Shown here: one piece after another, positions 1 through 10,170 of the stretch
Position numbering within the stretch: the stretch's first letter is position 1
Layout: each line of letters begins with the position of its first letter
NCBI GenBank assembly: GCA_002686055.1
Contig: NYZU01000022.1
Span: 19,793 to 83,792, forward strand
Origin: Oceanospirillaceae bacterium
GTDB taxonomy: Bacteria; Pseudomonadota; Gammaproteobacteria; Pseudomonadales; Balneatricaceae
Direction of reading: 5' to 3'
Length of the DNA: 64,000 bases
The notes under the pieces: generated by a model
The model's input: only the letters and a program-made list of their open reading frames with translations
Databases searched by the model: none
What the model was told of the DNA's origin: nothing
Position numbers and translations under genes: made by a program

Positions 1-1
1 C

Positions 2-421
2 CAGCCGGCAGTTGAGGCTTGTGAGTGTGAGTTTTGGGGCTTGGAATATCTGTCACAAGGGCGTTTTAGCACTTTGCGGGTATATATCGATCATGCACAA
101 GGTGTGGATGTTGATATGTGTGCCAATGTTAGTCGTCAGGTGGGTGCTATATTAGATGTTGAAGACCCTATATCTGGTGAATACAATCTTGAAGTATCTT
201 CCCCAGGCCTTGATCGCCCTCTTTTTACTTTGGCACAATATGAATTAAATATTGGCCAGACCATAAGTTTACGTTTACGTTTGGCCTTTGAGGGTCGGCG
301 TAAGTTTACTGGTTTGCTACGTGGTATCGAAGGTGATGACGTAGTTTTGCTAGTCGATGATGAAGAATTTTTGTTACCCGTTGGTAGCATTGAAAAAGCC
401 AATGTTGTGCCACAGTTTTAG
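2..421 (+). CDS. rimP: Ribosome maturation factor RimP (5' end cut by window)
   Basis: RimP helps mature the 30S ribosomal subunit in the cytoplasm. The ORF track begins at an internal TTG at 41, but the same frame is open back to base 2 and reads PAVEA..WGLEYL, which aligns with the N-terminal part of RimP. About ten codons therefore lie outside the window. The conserved core [14 protein letters not shown] and the C-terminal KANVVP are present. It is the first gene of the classical rimP-nusA-infB operon, and nusA follows after 20 bases. Identification is secure; only the start is missing. Confidence 0.95.
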   Translation, partial: QPAVEACECEFWGLEYLSQGRFSTLRVYIDHAQGVDVDMCANVSRQVGAILDVEDPISGEYNLEVSSPGLDRPLFTLAQYELNIGQTISLRLRLAFEGRRKFTGLLRGIEGDDVVLLVDDEEFLLPVGSIEKANVVPQF

Positions 422-441
422 TGGTTTAAGTGAGAGCTGAT

Positions 442-1923
442 ATGAACAAAGAAATTCTATTGGTAGCCGAAGCGGTTTCTAACGAGAAAGACGTACCTAA
501 AGACGTAATTTTTGAAGCTATTGAGCTGGCCTTAGCCACGGCTACGCGCAAGCGTATCGACGATGAGTGCGACATTCGTGTAGCCATTGATCGTAAAACA
601 GGTGAAGCCACGACTAGCCGTTGTTGGACTGTTGTCAGTGACGAAGATTATGTTAATCCTTCTGCCGAACTGATTCTAGAAGAAGCCCAGCAAGATAACC
701 CTGATCTGCAATTGGGTGATCTAGTTAGTGAAGAAATAGAGTCAGAGGCCTTTGGTCGTATTGCTGCCCAAACTGCTAAGCAAGTGATTGTGCAAAAAGT
801 ACGTGAAGCTGAACGTGCCAAGGTGGTTGAGTTATATCGTGATCGTATCGGTGAAATTATTAGTGGCACCGTTAAAAAAGTCACTCGTGACAATGTGATT
901 GTTGATCTTGGCAATAATGCCGAAGCGTTACTCGGCCGTGACCAGCTAATTGGTCGTGAAACTTTCCGTATGGGTGATCGTGTGCGGGCACTTTTATCTG
1001 AGGTACGTACCGAGAATCGTGGCCCACAGCTCTTCTTAAGTCGCACTGATCCACAAATGTTGGTGGAGTTGTTCCGTATTGAGGTGCCTGAGATTTCTGA
1101 GGAAGTGATTGAAATTCGCGCTGCCGCTCGTGATCCTGGTTCGCGTGCTAAAATTGCAGTAAAAACCAACGATGGTCGCATTGATCCCGTAGGTGCTTGT
1201 GTTGGTATGCGTGGTTCCCGTGTGCAAGCTGTAACTGGTGAGTTAGGCAATGAGCGTGTGGATATTGTTCTGTGGGATGATAACCCAGCCCAGTTAGTTA
1301 TTAATGCTATGGCGCCAGCCGAAGTTAGCTCCATTGTTGTTGATGAAGACAAGCATTCCATGGATGTGGCAGTAAATGAAGACAATTTAGCCATGGCCAT
1401 TGGTCGTAATGGTCAAAATGTGCGTTTGGCCACTGAATTGACTGGTTGGATCATTAACGTCATGTCGGAAGAGGAAGCAGGCGCTAAACAACAGGAAGAA
1501 GTTGGTAGTTTGGTGCAGCGTTTTGTTGATGCTCTAGATATCGACGAAGACTTTGCCACTATGTTAGTGGAAGAGGGCTTTACCTCCTTAGAAGAAATCG
1601 CCTACGTACCTTTGGAAGAAATGCTGGAAATAGATGGTCTGGACGAAGAGCTGGTAGAAGAGTTGCGTAACCGTGCTAAGAACCAGCTGCTTAACCAAGC
1701 TATCGCCGTAGAAGAACAATTAGATAAATCTGAACCAGCAGCTGATCTATTAGCTATGGAAGGCATGGATACTCACTTGGCCTTTGTCTTGGCGAGCCGA
1801 GGCATTATCACTATGGAAGATCTGGCTGAAAAAGCGGTTGATGAACTAATTGATTTAGAAGAATTAAACGAAGAAAAAGCCGCGCAGTTGATTATGACTG
1901 CCCGTGCCCCTTGGTTTGAGTAA
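442..1923 (+). CDS. nusA: Transcription termination/antitermination factor NusA
   Basis: NusA binds RNA polymerase and nascent RNA, and modulates pausing, intrinsic termination and antitermination. I start it at ATG 442 (MNKEILLV), the family start, not at the GTG at 430 given in the ORF track. That gives 493 residues, close to the 495 of E. coli. An N-terminal polymerase-binding domain is followed by an S1 domain (about 135-200), KH domains (about 230-345, including the GxxG-type motif AIGRNGQNV) and two acidic helical C-terminal repeats (about 365-493) typical of gammaproteobacteria. The gene lies between rimP and infB in the conserved operon. Confidence 0.97.
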   Translation: MNKEILLVAEAVSNEKDVPKDVIFEAIELALATATRKRIDDECDIRVAIDRKTGEATTSRCWTVVSDEDYVNPSAELILEEAQQDNPDLQLGDLVSEEIESEAFGRIAAQTAKQVIVQKVREAERAKVVELYRDRIGEIISGTVKKVTRDNVIVDLGNNAEALLGRDQLIGRETFRMGDRVRALLSEVRTENRGPQLFLSRTDPQMLVELFRIEVPEISEEVIEIRAAARDPGSRAKIAVKTNDGRIDPVGACVGMRGSRVQAVTGELGNERVDIVLWDDNPAQLVINAMAPAEVSSIVVDEDKHSMDVAVNEDNLAMAIGRNGQNVRLATELTGWIINVMSEEEAGAKQQEEVGSLVQRFVDALDIDEDFATMLVEEGFTSLEEIAYVPLEEMLEIDGLDEELVEELRNRAKNQLLNQAIAVEEQLDKSEPAADLLAMEGMDTHLAFVLASRGIITMEDLAEKAVDELIDLEELNEEKAAQLIMTARAPWFE

Positions 1924-1949
1924 TTGCCAACACACAGGAGACATTAACT

Positions 1950-4517
1950 ATGGCAGACCTAACTGTCGAAAAGCTTGCTTTAACAGTAGGCGTTCCCGTT
2001 GAGCGATTATTGACTCAAATGGAAGAAGCTGGCCTGGCTAAACGCGCTGCTAAAGATGCCGTATCTGAAGAAGAGCGTAAGTCTTTGTTGGTTCACCTGC
2101 AAAAAGCCCATGGTGGCAGTGGTGAAGAGGCTGATGGCCCGAAAAAGATTACTTTACGTCGTAAAACGACTAGTACTCTCAAAGTAGCGGGTTCTGGCGG
2201 TAAGCGGACGGTAAACGTAGAAGTGCGGAAAAAGCGTACCTACGTCAAACAAAGTGAAGAAGAACTGCAAGCCAAGTTAGAAGCTGAGCAAGAACAATTG
2301 CAAGAGCAACAAGCTGTGGCTGAGCGTGAAGCTGCTGACCAGATAGAACAGGAGCGTGCTGCGGCTGAAAAAGCTGCAGCAGAAAAGGCTGCAGCTGAGA
2401 AAGCGGCGGCTGAGAAAGCGGCGGCTGAACAAGCCGTTGCAGAAGCAGCTGCAAAAGAAGCTGAATTAGTGAAAAAAGCGGCTGAGCAGGCGAGAGCAGA
2501 AGCCGAACAGGCCGAAGAGTCAAAGAAAAGTGGCAAGAAAGGCAAGGGCTCAGGTGACCGCGAGCGGGTGTTTAGCACCCCTGACAAACCTAAAGGTGGT
2601 GCTAACAAAGGCAAGCAAGCTGCTGGTAAAGGTAAGGACAAAAAGCGCAATCTTATGTCCAATGATGAAGAGCGCTATCGTAAGCCGCGTAATAAAGGCA
2701 AGTTGGCAGCGCCTAAGCGCAATAGTACTCAGGAACACGGTTTCTCTCGTCCTACTGAAGCTGTGGTTCATGAGGTATCTATCCCTGAATCTATTACCGT
2801 CGCTGAACTAGCAAGTAAGATGAGCGTTAAGGCAGCAGAAGTGATCAAGGTGATGTTTAGTATGGGTGCTATGGCCACCATCAACCAAACTATTGATCAG
2901 GATACAGCGACCATTGTGGTTGAGGAAATGGGCCATAAGGTCAAGTTGTTAAAAGATGATGCTGTTGAAACTGAGGTTGTTGAAAGTATCAGTTACGAGG
3001 GTACCCAAGTAACGCGGGCGCCTGTTGTTACTGTTATGGGTCATGTTGACCATGGTAAAACATCTTTGTTGGATCATATTCGTGAATCGCGAGTTGCCTC
3101 GGGTGAGTCGGGCGGTATTACCCAGCATATCGGTGCCTATCATGTTGATACCGATAAAGGCATGGTGACCTTCCTAGATACCCCTGGACACGCGGCCTTT
3201 ACTGCTATGCGTGCCCGTGGTGCGCAAGCCACGGATATTGTTATTCTGGTAGTTGCTGCTGATGACGGTGTAATGCCCCAAACTGAAGAGGCTGTGCAAC
3301 ATGCTAAGGCTGCGGGTGTGCCACTTGTCGTTGCTATCAATAAGATGGATAAAGAAGCCGCTGATCCAGATCGGGTGAAAACTGAATTGTCTAGTCGTGA
3401 AGTGGTACCTGAAGATTGGGGTGGCGATGTACAGTTTATTCCCGTGTCTGCTAAGACAGGTTTGGGTATTGATAATCTGCTAGATGCGGTCTTGTTGGAA
3501 GCGGAAGTGTTAGAACTTACCGCTGTGCCAGAAGCGCCGGCTAAAGGTGTAGTGGTTGAAGCCCGTTTGGATAAGGGTCGTGGTTCAGTGGCTACTGTAC
3601 TGGTACAAAATGGTACCTTACAACAAGGTGATATTGTTCTGGCTGGTCAACAGTTTGGACGGGTGAGAGCCATGTTGGATGAAAATGGCCGCCCAGTGAA
3701 AACCGCAGGTCCTGCTATTCCAGTAGAAATTTTGGGTCTTGATGGTACACCTGATTCTGGCGAGGACTTTACCGTTGTGCCAAGTGAGAAAAAGGCCCGT
3801 GAAGTTGCCATGTTCCGTCAGGGTAAATATCGTGACGTTAAATTGGCTCGTCAACAGGCAGCGAAACTGGATTCCATGTTTGCTAGTATGGGCAAAGAGC
3901 AGGCTAAGGTACTCAATGTGGTTTTGAAAACCGACGTGCGCGGCTCGTTGGAAGCCTTAACTGCGTCACTAATGGATCTTGGTACTGACGAAGTAAAAGT
4001 CAACGTTGTCTCTGGTGGCGTGGGTGGTATCGCTGAGTCTGATGTAAACCTAGCAGTCGCCTCTAGTGCGGTTATCTTTGGTTTCAACGTGCGTGCCGAT
4101 GGCCCAGCCAAACAACTGATTGAAAAAGAAGGTGTTGATCTGCGTTATTACAGTGTTATTTATGACATTATTAACGATGTAAAACAGGCACTTTCTGGTT
4201 TGTTGTCGCCAGAGTTGCGCGAACAGATTGTTGGTGTTGCTGAAGTACGTGATGTATTCCGTTCACCTAAGCTAGGTTTAATCGCTGGTTGTATGGTGAC
4301 AGAGGGAACCGTTCACCGCAGCAAGCCTATCCGTGTATTACGTGATAATGTGGTTATCTTTGAAGGTGAGCTAGAATCCTTACGCCGCTTTAAAGATGCT
4401 GTCCAAGAAGTACGTAATGGTATGGAATGTGGTATCGGTGTGAAGAGCTACAATGACGTCAAGGTCGGTGACCAGATCGAAGTCTTTGACACTATTGAAG
4501 TGCAACGCAGCCTGTAA
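1950..4517 (+). CDS. infB: Translation initiation factor IF-2
   Basis: IF-2 is the GTPase that brings fMet-tRNA to the 30S subunit and promotes subunit joining. The 855-residue protein has an N-terminal IF2_N domain, a long charged Ala/Glu/Lys linker (about 85-250) with five near-identical 5-residue repeats, a second IF2_N-like domain, then the G domain. The G domain shows GHVDHGKT (about residue 364), DTPGH and NKMD. Domains II-IV follow. An AGGAG ribosome site precedes ATG 1950. The linker is the variable part of the family; the GTPase and C-terminal parts look fully intact. Confidence 0.98.
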   Translation: MADLTVEKLALTVGVPVERLLTQMEEAGLAKRAAKDAVSEEERKSLLVHLQKAHGGSGEEADGPKKITLRRKTTSTLKVAGSGGKRTVNVEVRKKRTYVKQSEEELQAKLEAEQEQLQEQQAVAEREAADQIEQERAAAEKAAAEKAAAEKAAAEKAAAEQAVAEAAAKEAELVKKAAEQARAEAEQAEESKKSGKKGKGSGDRERVFSTPDKPKGGANKGKQAAGKGKDKKRNLMSNDEERYRKPRNKGKLAAPKRNSTQEHGFSRPTEAVVHEVSIPESITVAELASKMSVKAAEVIKVMFSMGAMATINQTIDQDTATIVVEEMGHKVKLLKDDAVETEVVESISYEGTQVTRAPVVTVMGHVDHGKTSLLDHIRESRVASGESGGITQHIGAYHVDTDKGMVTFLDTPGHAAFTAMRARGAQATDIVILVVAADDGVMPQTEEAVQHAKAAGVPLVVAINKMDKEAADPDRVKTELSSREVVPEDWGGDVQFIPVSAKTGLGIDNLLDAVLLEAEVLELTAVPEAPAKGVVVEARLDKGRGSVATVLVQNGTLQQGDIVLAGQQFGRVRAMLDENGRPVKTAGPAIPVEILGLDGTPDSGEDFTVVPSEKKAREVAMFRQGKYRDVKLARQQAAKLDSMFASMGKEQAKVLNVVLKTDVRGSLEALTASLMDLGTDEVKVNVVSGGVGGIAESDVNLAVASSAVIFGFNVRADGPAKQLIEKEGVDLRYYSVIYDIINDVKQALSGLLSPELREQIVGVAEVRDVFRSPKLGLIAGCMVTEGTVHRSKPIRVLRDNVVIFEGELESLRRFKDAVQEVRNGMECGIGVKSYNDVKVGDQIEVFDTIEVQRSL
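2361..2435 (+). repeat. Five tandem 15-bp repeats inside infB linker
   Basis: Five consecutive 15-base units of the type GCGGCTGAGAAAGCG encode AAEKA-type pentapeptides; units three and four differ at one base. They lie in the flexible helical linker of IF-2. This kind of repeat tends to vary in copy number between strains by slippage. It is coding and not a separate element. Confidence 0.85.
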
Positions 4518-4543
4518 CCATCAGCGAACAAGAGTGACTACTA

Positions 4544-4909
4544 ATGGCTCAGGAATATAGCCGAACTCAGCGGGTTGCTGATCAGGTACAACGGGAACTG
4601 GCGATGCTTATCCAGCAGGAAGTCAAAGACCCACGGGTTGGTATGGCAACTGTCAGTGCGGTGGAAGTATCCAAAGATATGGGGCATGCCAAGGTGTATG
4701 TCACCATACTTAATGGGGATGACGCCGAAGCTACGCAAACGGCCATTAAAGTGCTTAACAATGCCTCTAGCTTCTTACGTGGTCAACTGGGTCGTCGGAT
4801 GCAGCTGCGCACTGTGCCAAGCTTGCGTTTCCATTATGATGACAGCCTTAAGCGTGGTAACCATTTGAGTAGTCTAATTGATCAAGCTCGCGCTAAAGAC
4901 AGCTTCTAG
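4544..4909 (+). CDS. rbfA: 30S ribosome-binding factor RbfA
   Basis: RbfA is a small KH-fold protein that binds the 5' domain of 16S rRNA and is needed for late 30S maturation and cold growth. The 121-residue product starts with the family pattern [16 protein letters not shown] and contains [10 protein letters not shown] near the C terminus. It follows infB by 26 bases and precedes truB by 21 bases, the standard order, and is surely cotranscribed with both. Confidence 0.97.
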   Translation: MAQEYSRTQRVADQVQRELAMLIQQEVKDPRVGMATVSAVEVSKDMGHAKVYVTILNGDDAEATQTAIKVLNNASSFLRGQLGRRMQLRTVPSLRFHYDDSLKRGNHLSSLIDQARAKDSF

Positions 4910-4930
4910 GTAGGCTGTCGTTTATTGGCT

Positions 4931-5911
4931 ATGGCAAAGCAACCTAAAGGTCGTGCTGTCAGCGGGATCTTGATTCTCGATAAACCCACGGGCATGAGCT
5001 CAAATCATGCCCTACAAAGGGTTAAACGTATATTTGGGGCCCGTAAAGCAGGTCATACTGGGGCTCTGGATCCACTGGCTACTGGCTTACTGCCGATCTG
5101 TTTGGGTGAGGCGACTAAGTTTACCCAATTTCTTCTTGATGCTAATAAGCGCTACCAGACTAGTGCCCAGTTAGGTGTGCGCACAGATTCCAGTGATGCC
5201 GATGGCAAAGTGATAGAAACTAAGCCCTATGAGCATATTACACAAGCTAAAGTAGAAGCCGAATTACCTCAGTTTCGAGGTAAAATCAGTCAAGTGCCTT
5301 CTATGTTTTCTGCCTTAAAGCATCAAGGTCAACCTTTATACAAATTAGCCCGCGCTGGCAAGCAGGTTGCGGTCAAGCCTCGTCAGGTTGAGGTTTTCGA
5401 TCTGACTTTGCTAGCTATGCAGGGTTCCCAAGTGGCCATGGATATTACCTGTAGTAAGGGTACTTATATTCGCTCTATTGTCGAAGATTTGGGTTTAGCC
5501 TTGGGTTGTGGTGCCCATGTGGCCGAGTTAAGACGTTTGCAAGCTGGGCCTTTTGTAGCCGAACAGATGGTTACCCTCGAGCAATTGCATGAGTTGGTTG
5601 AGTCGGTGCAACAAGAATATGCGGGTAAAGCACCCGAAAAGGCCCTATTTGCAGCCTTAGATAAGCTATTATTGCCATTGGATACTGCCGTTTTGCATTT
5701 AAATGCTGTACAATTAGCCCCCCAACAATCGGGTGCGCTGCAACAGGGTAAAATTGTCACCCTAGACGAGCAGCAGGTAATGCCCGGTGTCGTGCGAGTT
5801 TACAGCTCGCCGGTGGTCTCAGCGGAATCCTTTATTGGCTTGGCTGAGGTTACAGAAGATGGTGTCTTACGTGCTAAGCGACTATTGCAAACCCAGCCTC
5901 AGGCTGACTAG
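4931..5911 (+). CDS. truB: tRNA pseudouridine-55 synthase TruB
   Basis: TruB converts U55 of the T loop of tRNAs to pseudouridine. I take ATG 4931 (MAKQPKGRAV) as start in place of the in-frame TTG at 4925, giving 326 residues. The catalytic aspartate is in GALDPLATG at about residue 47, where the family has it, and the KGTYIRS motif lies in the core domain. The C-terminal region is PUA-like. It is the last gene before the rpsO leader. Confidence 0.96.
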   Translation: MAKQPKGRAVSGILILDKPTGMSSNHALQRVKRIFGARKAGHTGALDPLATGLLPICLGEATKFTQFLLDANKRYQTSAQLGVRTDSSDADGKVIETKPYEHITQAKVEAELPQFRGKISQVPSMFSALKHQGQPLYKLARAGKQVAVKPRQVEVFDLTLLAMQGSQVAMDITCSKGTYIRSIVEDLGLALGCGAHVAELRRLQAGPFVAEQMVTLEQLHELVESVQQEYAGKAPEKALFAALDKLLLPLDTAVLHLNAVQLAPQQSGALQQGKIVTLDEQQVMPGVVRVYSSPVVSAESFIGLAEVTEDGVLRAKRLLQTQPQAD

Positions 5912-5941
5912 CTAAGTTACTTTGCAGAGTAAGATTTTTTC

Positions 5942-6015
5942 GGTTCCACTGTTAATATGCGCGGTGTGAACCTAGTCAAGCTTCAAATTATTTTGAAGGC
6001 ATATTAGGAGAAAAT
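5942..6015 (+). promoter_or_regulatory. rpsO leader with two hairpins (candidate S15 autoregulatory site)
   Basis: Two stems precede rpsO. GGTTCCAC (5942-5949) pairs with GTGTGAACC (5964-5972) with one bulge. CTTCAAA (5981-5987) pairs with TTTGAAG (5992-5998) around a TTAT loop, just upstream of the AGGAG ribosome site. In E. coli, S15 represses its own mRNA through leader structure, and other bacteria use different leader folds. A regulatory role here is inference from position and pairing. Confidence 0.4.
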
Positions 6016-6018
6016 ATT

Positions 6019-6288
6019 ATGGCATTGTCCGTACAAGAAAAGGCTGCCATCGTAGCCGATTATCAAGTTGCTGAAGGTGACACTGGTTCCCCTGAAGTAC
6101 AAGTTGCTTTGCTAACTGCTAACATCGTTGGTCTACAAAGCCACTTTAAAGAGCACAATCAAGATCACCATTCACGTCGTGGTTTGATTCGCATGGTAAA
6201 CCAGCGTCGTAAGTTGTTGGATTACTTGAAGCGTAAAGATGCTCAGCGTTACACGGCCCTTATCGGTCGCCTAGGACTACGTCGCTAG
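6019..6288 (+). CDS. rpsO: 30S ribosomal protein S15
   Basis: S15 is a primary 16S rRNA-binding protein of the small-subunit platform. The 89-residue product has the usual length and the conserved segments [21 protein letters not shown] and [10 protein letters not shown] strong AGGAG site precedes ATG 6019. It lies between truB and pnp as in most gammaproteobacteria, and is followed by an intrinsic terminator or attenuator before the pnp leader. Confidence 0.98.
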   Translation: MALSVQEKAAIVADYQVAEGDTGSPEVQVALLTANIVGLQSHFKEHNQDHHSRRGLIRMVNQRRKLLDYLKRKDAQRYTALIGRLGLRR

Positions 6289-6296
6289 GATCATAT

Positions 6297-6327
6297 AGGG
6301 CTGGGTTTTACCCGGCCCTGTTTATTT
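6297..6327 (+). terminator. Intrinsic terminator/attenuator after rpsO
   Basis: AGGGCTGGG (6297-6305), loop TTTTA, CCCGGCCCT (6311-6319): a 9-bp stem with one G-U pair, followed by GTTTATTT. This matches the position of the rpsO terminator that lets some readthrough into pnp in E. coli. Confidence 0.75.
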
Positions 6328-6384
6328 AAGGTGGTTTAAAAAGCCACTCGAACTAACGGAAACTTATTTTTCACAGCTTGGCCC

Positions 6385-6434
6385 GTACTTCTTATTAGCT
6401 TGTAAGCAGTCTATTAGCGAGTTAATAAGAGTAC
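6385..6434 (+). promoter_or_regulatory. pnp leader stem-loop (likely RNase III/PNPase autoregulation site)
   Basis: GTACTTCTTATTA (6385-6397) pairs with TAATAAGAGTAC (6423-6434), leaving one bulged T, and further pairing is possible inside. The stem sits about 50 bases upstream of pnp. In E. coli the pnp leader carries a double-stranded region cut by RNase III, after which PNPase represses its own translation. The structure is seen here; that mechanism is inferred. Confidence 0.5.
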
Positions 6435-6483
6435 TGGTGGAACAAACTGTAAATAAAAGACGTTTCCAAAACTGGAGAAAAAA

Positions 6484-8568
6484 ATGTCTGTTATTACTAA
6501 GACTTTTCAATATGGCCAGCAAACTGTAACTCTGGAAACAGGGCGCATTGCTCGTCAAGCGTCTGGTGCTGTATTGGTTACTGTTGATGATGCCATTCAG
6601 GTATTAGTCGCTGTTGTGGGCGCCAAGACTGCGCGTCCTGATCAAGGTTTCTTTCCTTTGTCAGTCCACTACCAAGAAAAAACCTATTCCGTAGGTAAAA
6701 TTCCTGGTGGCTTCTTTAAGCGTGAAGCCCGCCCTAGTGAATTTGAAACCTTAACTAGTCGTTTGATTGACCGCCCAATTCGTCCATTATTCCCCAAAGG
6801 TTTTATGAACGAAGTGCAAGTTATTTGTACGGTGGTTTCTGCTGACAAGAAAAACTGCCCAGATATTGCAGCGATGATTGGTACTTCTGCTGCTCTGGCT
6901 ATCTCAGGTATTCCTTTTGCTGGCCCTATTGGTGCTGCCCGCGTTGGTTACAATGATGATGGTTATATCTTAAACCCAAGCTTCGCTGACATGGAAGGTT
7001 CTGACCTAGACATGGTTGTAGCCGGTACTAGCGATGCAGTACTGATGGTTGAATCTGAAGCCGACGAGCTAAGTGAAGACGAAATGCTAGGTGCAGTGTT
7101 ATTTGCCCATGACGAAATGCAAGCTGTCATCAGTGCCGTCAATGAATTTGCTGCTGAAGCAGCTAAGCCAACTTGGGACTGGGAAGCACCAGCCGAAGAT
7201 GTGGCTCTAAAAGAAGCCGTAACTAGCGCTGTTGGTGCCGCCGTTGGTGAAGCTTATCAGATCAGCGACAAAATGGATCGTTATACCCGTTTAGGCGAGA
7301 TTAAAGCTGACGCTGTGGCCCAGTTATGTACTGACGAAGAAGGCCCTTCTGAAGCAGAGGTTTTGGCCATGGTTGCTAAGCTGGAAAAAAGCACTGTGCG
7401 CTCCCGTGTGGTAGCTGGTGAACCACGTATCGACGGTCGTGATAACAAGACTGTACGTGGTATTAATGTTGAGATTGGTACTTTGGCCAAAGCCCATGGT
7501 TCTTCTTTGTTTACCCGTGGAGAAACCCAAGCGATTGTAGCCGCTACCCTAGGCACTAGTCGTGATCAACAGATCATTGATTCCTTGGAAGGCGAACAAA
7601 AAGATCCCTTTATGCTGCACTATAACTTCCCCAGCTATTCAGTTGGTGAAACGGGCCGTATGATGGGTCCTGGTCGTCGTGAAATTGGTCATGGTCGTCT
7701 AGCCCGTCGTGGTGTGCAAGCCATGCTGCCAACCCAGGAAGACTTCCCATATACCATTCGTGTGGTATCAGAAATTACCGAATCTAATGGTTCTAGTTCC
7801 ATGGCTTCCGTATGTGGTACTTCTCTAGCGCTAATGGATGCTGGTGTGCCGCTAAAAGCCCCTGTTGCTGGTATTGCCATGGGTCTTGTAAAAGAAGATG
7901 AAGGCTTTGCCGTATTAACCGATATCTTGGGTGATGAAGATCATCTAGGTGATATGGACTTTAAGGTGGCTGGATCTGCTGAGGGTATCACTGCTTTGCA
8001 GATGGATATTAAGATTCAGGGTATCACTGAAGAAATTATGGAAATCGCTCTGGAGCAAGCATTTGATGCCCGTATCCATATTTTGGGCGAGATGAACAAG
8101 GTGATTGCTACCCCACGCGCTGAGTTAAATGACAATGCGCCGACCATGAAGACCATCAAGATAGATCAAGATAAGATCCGTGATGTGATTGGTAAGGGTG
8201 GTGCAACTATCCGTGGCTTATGCGAAGAGACTGGCGCTTCTATTGATATCGAAGATGATGGCACGGTACGTGTGTATGCTGACGATAAAGCAGCTGCTGA
8301 ACTAGCCGAACAGAAAATCTTAGCGATCACTGCTGAAGCTGAAGTAGGTGCCATTTATGAAGGTAAAGTAGAACGCATTGTCGACTTTGGTGCCTTTGTA
8401 AATATCTTACCAGGCAAAGATGGCCTAGTGCATATTTCCCAAATCTCCCAAGAGCGAGTTGAGAAAGTGACTGACTATCTTGAAGAAGGTCAAATGGTGA
8501 AGGTCAAGGTTTTAGATGTTGACGCTCGCGGTCGCATTAAGTTGACCATGAAGGATATAGAAGCCTAA
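6484..8568 (+). CDS. pnp: Polyribonucleotide nucleotidyltransferase (PNPase)
   Basis: PNPase is the phosphorolytic 3'-to-5' exoribonuclease of bacterial mRNA decay. The 694-residue protein has two RNase PH-like domains joined by a helical domain, then a KH domain ([13 protein letters not shown], about 555-575) and an S1 domain (about 620-690). It stops a few residues after S1 and lacks the longer tail that follows S1 in E. coli, which there contributes to RNase E contacts. A GGAG site precedes ATG 6484. Confidence 0.98.
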   Translation: MSVITKTFQYGQQTVTLETGRIARQASGAVLVTVDDAIQVLVAVVGAKTARPDQGFFPLSVHYQEKTYSVGKIPGGFFKREARPSEFETLTSRLIDRPIRPLFPKGFMNEVQVICTVVSADKKNCPDIAAMIGTSAALAISGIPFAGPIGAARVGYNDDGYILNPSFADMEGSDLDMVVAGTSDAVLMVESEADELSEDEMLGAVLFAHDEMQAVISAVNEFAAEAAKPTWDWEAPAEDVALKEAVTSAVGAAVGEAYQISDKMDRYTRLGEIKADAVAQLCTDEEGPSEAEVLAMVAKLEKSTVRSRVVAGEPRIDGRDNKTVRGINVEIGTLAKAHGSSLFTRGETQAIVAATLGTSRDQQIIDSLEGEQKDPFMLHYNFPSYSVGETGRMMGPGRREIGHGRLARRGVQAMLPTQEDFPYTIRVVSEITESNGSSSMASVCGTSLALMDAGVPLKAPVAGIAMGLVKEDEGFAVLTDILGDEDHLGDMDFKVAGSAEGITALQMDIKIQGITEEIMEIALEQAFDARIHILGEMNKVIATPRAELNDNAPTMKTIKIDQDKIRDVIGKGGATIRGLCEETGASIDIEDDGTVRVYADDKAAAELAEQKILAITAEAEVGAIYEGKVERIVDFGAFVNILPGKDGLVHISQISQERVEKVTDYLEEGQMVKVKVLDVDARGRIKLTMKDIEA

Positions 8569-8599
8569 TTTGGCAGTATAATACCTATATGGTAAGACA

Positions 8600-8618
8600 T
8601 AATAAACGAAGTTTATTA
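8600..8618 (+). other. Perfect 8-bp hairpin downstream of pnp
   Basis: TAATAAAC, loop GAA, GTTTATTA: a perfect inverted repeat between the pnp stop codon and the terminator. It may stabilise the 3' end of the transcript or be an operator. No function can be assigned from sequence. Confidence 0.4.
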
Positions 8619-8622
8619 TAGG

Positions 8623-8654
8623 AAAAAAGGGTCGCAAATTAGCGGCCCTTTTTT
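8623..8654 (+). terminator. Strong intrinsic terminator of the rimP-pnp operon
   Basis: AAAAAAGGGTCGC, loop AAATTA, GCGGCCCTTTTTT: a 13-bp stem with one G-U pair, ending in a T-run. Because the 5' arm is A-rich, it would also work on the minus strand. Confidence 0.9.
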
Positions 8655-8904
8655 ATGCTTATTGCGCCTATTTGACCTGTTTTGCCACAAAAATCATGAT
8701 AAAATAGTCGTTTCTAGACCAAATTGGTCGAATATAGATAACTCAGACCCTCAAAGAAAAGTACTTGCCCTCTAATCCAAAACACCACTCTTATTGCGAT
8801 CACGATCAGACCATGGTTTGGAACACGGTTAGTGTTTATTTTTGTTGGAAATAACCGGCAGAACAGCTGCCATTGCTTGGGAAAACCGAACCGTGCCAAA
8901 CGAT
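8655..8904 (+). other. serA upstream region, no gene seen
   Basis: About 250 bases between the pnp terminator and the serA start. It contains the odd-centred palindrome GACCAAATTGGTC (8717-8729), which could be an operator. I found no convincing -35/-10 pair. The serA frame is open back to a TTG at 8842, but the added residues are not family-like. Confidence 0.4.
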
Positions 8905-10131
8905 ATGAACTATTCTTTAAACAAGGACAAAATTAAGATTGTACTGTTAGAGGGCGTTCACCAGTCGGCGGTGGAAACGTTAAAAAATGAAGGCTATCAG
9001 AACATTCATTTTTACACCACCGCATTGCCTGAAGATGAGCTAATCGAAATTCTTGCAGACGCACATTTTGTTGGCATTCGTTCACGTACCCAGATCACCC
9101 GTAAGGTACTAGAATCGGCACCAAAACTGCTAGCAGTAGGCTGTTTCTGTATTGGTACTAACCAAGTTGATTTGGGTGCTGCCCTAGAAATGGGTGTGCC
9201 AGTCTTTAACGCCCCATATAGTAATACCCGCAGTGTAGCAGAACTCGTGATTGCTGAGGCTGTTATCTTGTTACGTGGTGTGGCAGAGAAAAATGCCAAA
9301 GCGCACCGTGGCGTATGGTTAAAGTCAGCGAAAAATTCCTTTGAAATGCGCGGTAAGGTTCTTGGTTTAATTGGTTATGGCTCTATCGGTTCCCAACTGG
9401 GGATTATGGCTGAGTCTATGGGTATGCATGTTATCTATTACGATACGGTTGCCAAATTAAGTCTGGGTAATGCCCAAGCAGTCAATTCTTTAGCAGAACT
9501 GTTGGGTAAGGCTGATGTGGTTAGTTTGCATGTGCCAGAAACCAAGTCAACGGCTAATTTGATGGGGCCAAAACAGTTTGCACAAATGAAAGATGGTGCC
9601 ATTCTAATTAATGCTGCCCGTGGCACGGTGGTCGATATAGACGCCTTGGCCAATAGTCTGGAAAGCGGTAAACTGCTTGGTGCTGCTATTGATGTATTCC
9701 CTGTTGAGCCACGCTCCAATGATGAAGAATTTATATCGCCTTTGCGTGACTTTGATAATGTGATTCTGACTCCCCATGTTGGTGGTTCAACAGTAGAAGC
9801 ACAAGAAAACATTGGTATTGAAGTGGCTGACAAGCTGGCTCGTTACTGCGGTAATGGTACCACCTTGTCAGCGGTCAACTTCCCTGAGGTATCCTTGCCT
9901 AATCATGAAAACACCCACCGCCTGTTACATATCCATGCTAACGTCCCTGGTGTTTTGTCACAGATAAACAATGTGTTTTCTGAAAACAATATCAATATTT
10001 CTGGTCAGTACCTAAATACCAATGACAAGATTGGTTATGTTGTTATTGATATTGATGCGGCACATTCGGAGTTTGCCCTAGCTAAACTGAAAGCAGTCAC
10101 TGGCACTAAGAGCTGTCGCGTCTTGTTCTAG
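8905..10131 (+). CDS. serA: D-3-phosphoglycerate dehydrogenase SerA
   Basis: SerA catalyses the first step of serine synthesis, 3-phosphoglycerate to 3-phosphohydroxypyruvate, with NAD. I choose ATG 8905 (MNYSLNKDKIKI) because homology begins there. That gives 408 residues against 410 in E. coli, while the 8842 TTG start adds 21 unrelated residues. The ribosome site before 8905 is weak. Visible are GYGSIGSQ (NAD fold), the NAARGTVVD and LTPHVGGST catalytic segments and a C-terminal ACT domain (from about 335) that binds serine for feedback inhibition. It stands alone with its own terminator. Confidence 0.96.
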   Translation: MNYSLNKDKIKIVLLEGVHQSAVETLKNEGYQNIHFYTTALPEDELIEILADAHFVGIRSRTQITRKVLESAPKLLAVGCFCIGTNQVDLGAALEMGVPVFNAPYSNTRSVAELVIAEAVILLRGVAEKNAKAHRGVWLKSAKNSFEMRGKVLGLIGYGSIGSQLGIMAESMGMHVIYYDTVAKLSLGNAQAVNSLAELLGKADVVSLHVPETKSTANLMGPKQFAQMKDGAILINAARGTVVDIDALANSLESGKLLGAAIDVFPVEPRSNDEEFISPLRDFDNVILTPHVGGSTVEAQENIGIEVADKLARYCGNGTTLSAVNFPEVSLPNHENTHRLLHIHANVPGVLSQINNVFSENNINISGQYLNTNDKIGYVVIDIDAAHSEFALAKLKAVTGTKSCRVLF

Positions 10132-10138
10132 AAAAAAT

Positions 10139-10170
10139 AAAGCAAGGCTTAATTTTTTAAACCTTGCTTT
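10139..10170. terminator. Bidirectional terminator between serA and rpiA
   Basis: AAAGCAAGG (10139-10147) and CCTTGCTTT (10162-10170) form a perfect 9-bp stem around an A/T-rich loop, serving both convergent genes. The right arm overlaps the rpiA stop codon. Confidence 0.75.

Noticed and set aside
648-1400. Minus-strand ORF of 250 codons inside nusA
   Set aside because: Serine-rich shadow frame of a well-supported gene.
2361-2435. Tandem repeats considered as CRISPR or satellite
   Set aside because: Contiguous 15-base units with no spacers, in frame and coding.
2240-2662. Minus-strand ORFs in the infB linker
   Set aside because: Low-complexity antisense of the Ala/Glu/Lys repeats.
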